Origin: Archilochus colubris
Lineage: Eukaryota > Chordata > Aves > Apodiformes > Trochilidae
Direction of reading: 5' to 3'
Assembly: GCA_023079485.1 (NCBI GenBank)
Contig: CM041083.1
Coordinates: 150,740,552 to 150,804,551 of the forward strand
Length of the DNA: 64,000 nucleotides
Shown piece by piece: positions 60,015 to 64,000 of this stretch (the first letter of the stretch is position 1; every line of letters starts with the position of its first letter). Under the pieces are notes generated by a model that was given only the letters and a program-made list of their open reading frames with translations, did no database searches and was not told where the DNA came from. Made by a program: the position numbers and the translations under genes.

Positions 60015-60530
60015 ATTGTGTCCAGTTCTGGGCCCCTCAGTTCAGGAAGGATATCGAGGTCCTGGAGCAGGTCCAAAGGAGGGCAACCAGGCTGGTGAAG
60101 GGACTCGAGCACAGACCCTATGAGGAGAGGCTGAGGGAGCTGGGGCTGTTCAGCCTGGAGAAGAGGAGGCTCAGGGGAGACCTCATCACTCTCTACAACT
60201 CCCTGAAAGGAGGTTGGAGCCAGGGGGGGGTTGGGCTCTTTTCCCAGATGACTTTCAACAAGACAAGAGGGCAGGGTCTTAAGTTGTGCCAGGGGAGGTT
60301 TAGGTTGGATATTAGAAAGAATTTCTTTACGGAGAGGGTGATGAGGCATTGGAATGGGCTGCCCAGGGAAGTAGTGGATTCTCCATCCCTGGAGATATTT
60401 AAAAAGAGACTGGATGTGGCACTCAGTGCCATGGTCTGGTAACTGCAGCGGTAGTGGATCAAGGGTTGGACTCGATGATCTCTGAGGTCCCTTCCAACCC
60501 AGCCAATTCTATGATTCTATGATTCTATGA
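60015..60530 (+). mobile_element. CR1 LINE, young 5'-truncated 3' end
   Basis: Sense CR1 from ATTGTGTCCAGTTCTGGGCC to an intact octamer tail (three ATTCTATG units at 60507-60530). The ORF2 C-terminal frame is open from 60095 to 60439 and carries [14 protein letters not shown], then [14 protein letters not shown], then H-W-N-G-L-P. It is the least decayed CR1 in the window and of the same subfamily as 4634-5133. Confidence 0.97.
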
Positions 60531-63500
60531 CAATGCAGCCTTGAGATGTGTGAACATGCTGATTTAGCCCACAGCCCTGATACCTCTGGGTCTCACTGCA
60601 GACCCTGTTACTCCAGAGACGTTTATATGTTGAGCCCTTGGCCACAGATTCTGGTCCTTTTGATCTTTTTTTTCCCCCCTTCCTTAGCTAATTCAAAATG
60701 AGGAGAGTGCCTCTTCTCTTTTATGAACTTTCCTGTTATGTGAATACCTGATCCATACTCCGTATAGAATTTCTTAAACAAGAAGAATTGATTGGGGTTT
60801 TTTGTTGGTGATTATTGCTGGATTATTAATTACCTTTAATTACCTTGTACCTCCAAGATTAAAATGCGTTCTAAAACTTGACACTTCAACCTTATTATCT
60901 TACAACAAGAGTATGGCAGTTTCTAACAATACTATTTATCAAAGGTAAACTGCTTATTAAGACCTTCTAATTATTAAGGTACTGTAATCAATCTTCAGTA
61001 AAATTCCATTAGAGATATAAGCCCTTGAGAAAACTGCTTGTGACTCTTATGAACTTGACCAGTTCTGAAATGTAAAAGAAACCTCTTTTCTCCCACCATG
61101 AGTTACCTATATTCAAATTTGCTAACTTGACAGTTTAGAAAGAAAGGACTTAGGTTGGTTGTTGATATGCCCCTGGGATGTTTTAATCATCTTGTACATG
61201 CTGACGTTCTTATTCTTCATTTTTTTAAAACATTTTTATTCCACAAGCAGATAATTTGATGACAGGGAGCATAATTCATAAATCTATTAGAGGACACAAT
61301 CTTTTCCCCAATGTCTTTATTGTCTAAATAGTTTAGAAATACTATCCTCCCTCTAATTTGCCTCTGTACTCTCTCACCGGGGTGTCATCCTCCTCATGCC
61401 CCATATTGTGCTCCTGTTTCCAGGTGAATTTTGTATTTTTTAGGTCATCTTCATATTCTGTGTAAGCCTTGATCTCACCACCATTTTGAAATTTTCAAGT
61501 CATTGTTCATTTTGGCCATGTCTATGTTGTTATGCTGGAAAGGCTTTCCATCTCCATGTGTGTCCTTGTGTTGCTACTTCTGTGCTGGGGCACAGCCTGG
61601 GCTTGTTCCCTCCTTACCCTCAGAGTAGGGTGACCAGCCTCCAGGGATGCTTGGGGCCCCCCTGGCTGTGGGATGCAGGTGTCTCCACCCTCCCCATGGC
61701 ATAGACGTGGACTTGATCTCTTATCTCACCTCCTTTCTTCTTTTCCCTTGAGCTAGGCCAGGGCATTGCTCACCTCAAGACACACAAAGAAAGCCAAATA
61801 TTGCTGGCATTGAACAGGGACACCACCTTTGAATGAGTTTCAAGCTGAATGAAAGGCTGCACTTTATGAACTTGCTCTGCTTCACCTAGTTGGCTGTCTC
61901 CAGGCCATATTGGAGCCCATGACAGCAGTGATACACAAAGGTGAAAAGACAGCCCACTGGGCTTCTTTGTTGGTGTATTATTGCTTGTCTGTGTCACAGC
62001 ATGACAAGGGAAGCTCATTTTGTAGTTTTTCCTATGTGAAAAGAAAGTAGCAGACTTTTTGGTCTTAAAAATTTCCACATGGGAGAAAGAAGATGAGTGG
62101 ACATACCCTGCCCTGCTTACAGAAGATGGAGTAAAGCAGAATTATTCCAAACAAAGCATTTATTCCAAACAAAACGAAAAGTTCTTTTATCCTACTTGAA
62201 TTGTGACCTTCAGAATCACAGCTACTCTTTAAAGATTCATCCAGCATGGTGCCGAGTCATTCAACACTAAGCTAAAATGCTTGCTTTCAATTTTTGCTGG
62301 TTTTCTCCCATTATCTAAATCAAGCTGTATTTCTCTCCCTTTAAACCAGTATTCAGCCAGTGTTCTCATCTACACCTGCTAGCATTTACCAAAGTATTCT
62401 GCATTTCTCCATCTCATCAACTTCATACCTTTCTACACCTTAAGCAGAATTTTTTTCCCCTTCATATATGTCTCCTAATATTCTGACTCAATTTATTCCT
62501 TATAATTTACCCAACAAATCAGCGTGTATTTATTCACCCCAAACCAACTGCAATAGCTTTCTGCAATTTTTGGTAGATAATTTTCTGCATTGCTAAGAAA
62601 ATAAATGCTTTGGATAAAGTTGAATTTAAAAGGATACAAAGGCATATTACTGACTCATTGCAGTTTTTACAGCAATTTAAACATGAAAATTATCTTTTTT
62701 TTTTTTTTTAATGGTTCCTTTAATATGGTTTTGCTGAATGAGCTTTCTGCTCAGAGAAGAGACAGAAAATTGAAAGAATGCATTTTCTAATTCTTCACTG
62801 TAAAAACTTGTTTTTTTCAGTTGACTTAAGGTACATCATGATTTTATATAAGAACATAGTTTTTAAAAGTTACACATAAACATCACAGAAATCTGTTAAA
62901 GAAAACCATGGTCAACATTAGAAGAGACTGATGACAACGAGATTTAAAAAAAGGAATTTAAGCTTTCTCTTATGGATGCATTTGGCCTGTTGAACCCTAG
63001 GCATTTGAAAAAAGGCCATAGTTCACTTTTTTCAGAGTCCTCATGGAAAGTAAGTATTCTGAAAAGAATAATGTAATTTTGGGATGCGAAAGATTTTTTA
63101 TGTTTTTGTGTATTTCTGAAAGCATAAGATAATTTCCACTATAGAACTGAGCTTACCTTACTAGTGTATATTTTCTACATATTTTCTGTACATTTTATTT
63201 GAGTTAGATTTTTTAAAGTAGAAGATTGTTTTTGTAGGAGAATAGGTTTTATTTGAAGAAGTTACTTTAACAATCTAAAGAAGACAGGTGTATATTACAT
63301 TCAACGCAAGAATTTCCATTCTGAAATAATCAAAAATGCTTTGAGTTTATTACACATTTTAAAACATAATTTATACCTTCCACAGTATAGAATTGTATTT
63401 TAGTTTAAGACGGACAGTTAAAGCCAGCAACATTATTTTTCAGGTTTTGCTAAGTAAGATCCTGCAGCATTGTATACTAATATCTGCTGTATTTCTGCAG

Positions 63501-64000
63501 AGCCCTGACACTTCTACATCTACTCAGTTTTTCAGGATTAGTTCAGAAAGATGAAATCAGGAAATCAGATGTATTGAATGAGAATTGTTAGCAAGGTACA
63601 AACAAGTATCCTTTCCACTTTTTTACCATTTGCTCAGCTTAACTGGTTTTAAAAACATGAGTTATAAACTGGAATGAAAAATTCTGGACATGCTAGAAAA
63701 CAAAAGACCAGGGGTTACAGTATTTCATCCCTTTGCAAACTCTTTCTTTGTTTTATGAGCCCCCACTGCTACATGTGTTCTTCCCACTGACAAAGTGATG
63801 TATTCTTTCCCTAGCATATAGACCTCTTCAGCTTTGTCATTCATGTAAGTAAGGTTTCCTTATAAGCCATTTTCTGCCAAGTTAATACACCAAAGCTTTA
63901 AAGGTGGAATGCAAGAGCTTTTTTAAAGGTTTCAGGGTACATTCCTTCATACTGCCAAGAGTAACTGCAATCCATTTAAGTCAAATGTTTCACATAAAAA
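60531..64000. other. Non-coding sequence
   Basis: No gene or recognised transposon. 61370-61720 is a little more GC-rich than its surroundings. Homopolymer T tracts occur near 62694-62709. The rest is AT-rich. Confidence 0.55.

Noticed and set aside
59690..60349. 219-codon open frame on the minus strand
   Set aside because: Its right part is the antisense strand of the young CR1 at 60015-60530, which is GC-rich and poor in stops. The left part has no domain. It is not a gene.
1..64000. CRISPR arrays, operons, prophage or bacterial content
   Set aside because: No regularly spaced repeats and no dense long open frames. CR1 and avian ERVL LTRs show vertebrate nuclear DNA.

Overview
This window looks like about 64 kb of AT-rich nuclear DNA from a bird. 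The evidence is the repeat content. There are about thirteen pieces of CR1 LINE on both strands, several ending in the avian CR1 3' octamer tract (repeats of ATTCTATG). There are also three solo LTRs of avian ERVL type. No bacterial genes, no rRNA, no CRISPR array and no confident complete protein-coding gene are present. Most open frames are short, and the two longest (minus strand, about 220 codons each) are antisense shadows of CR1. The window is best read as intronic or intergenic sequence. No host gene could be named.

Layout. 1-4.6 kb: single-copy AT-rich DNA with two candidate short coding exons on the plus strand (1214-1273 and the better 3104-3178); a third candidate is at 9345-9377. 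4.6-14.2 kb: a young CR1 3' end (4634-5133), a very old CR1 reverse-transcriptase fragment (7480-7772) and two further CR1 pieces (11800-12372, 13277-14243). 20.0-20.8 kb: a decayed CR1 next to the most striking object in the window. 25.7-38.7 kb: six CR1 copies, including a tail-to-tail pair at 33.2-34.4 kb and a nested CR1-in-CR1 at 38.05-38.75 kb. 43.4-56.5 kb: three plus-oriented solo LTRs, each with an exact 5-bp target-site duplication (CCTTC, CCAAT, GCACC). 60.0-60.5 kb: a second young CR1 of the same type as the one at 4.6 kb.

The object at 20,214-20,808 is a 595-bp palindrome. Two 261-bp arms in inverted orientation match at 259 of 261 positions with no gaps. They have retroviral TG...CA outer ends and are bounded by a 6-bp direct repeat, GTTGTT. 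The arms look like two LTRs whose U5 ends face each other, with TATA-like boxes pointing inward. Between them lies a tRNA-like sequence of about 88 nt with a good A box, a near-consensus B box and a perfect 7-bp acceptor stem. Read outward from the right LTR, its first bases sit where a primer-binding site would be. A single model accounts for all of this: reverse transcriptase copied the LTR and then the whole tRNA primer, the acceptor stem snapped back and primed a second copy of the LTR, and integrase inserted the resulting molecule through its two U3 ends. This is an inference, but every element of it can be tested.

Other points worth a look are a strong zero-length-exon (recursive splice) motif at 54,911-54,926, several perfect hairpins, short tandem duplications, and GC-richer blocks of unknown origin at 7.78-8.04 kb and 15.0-15.65 kb.
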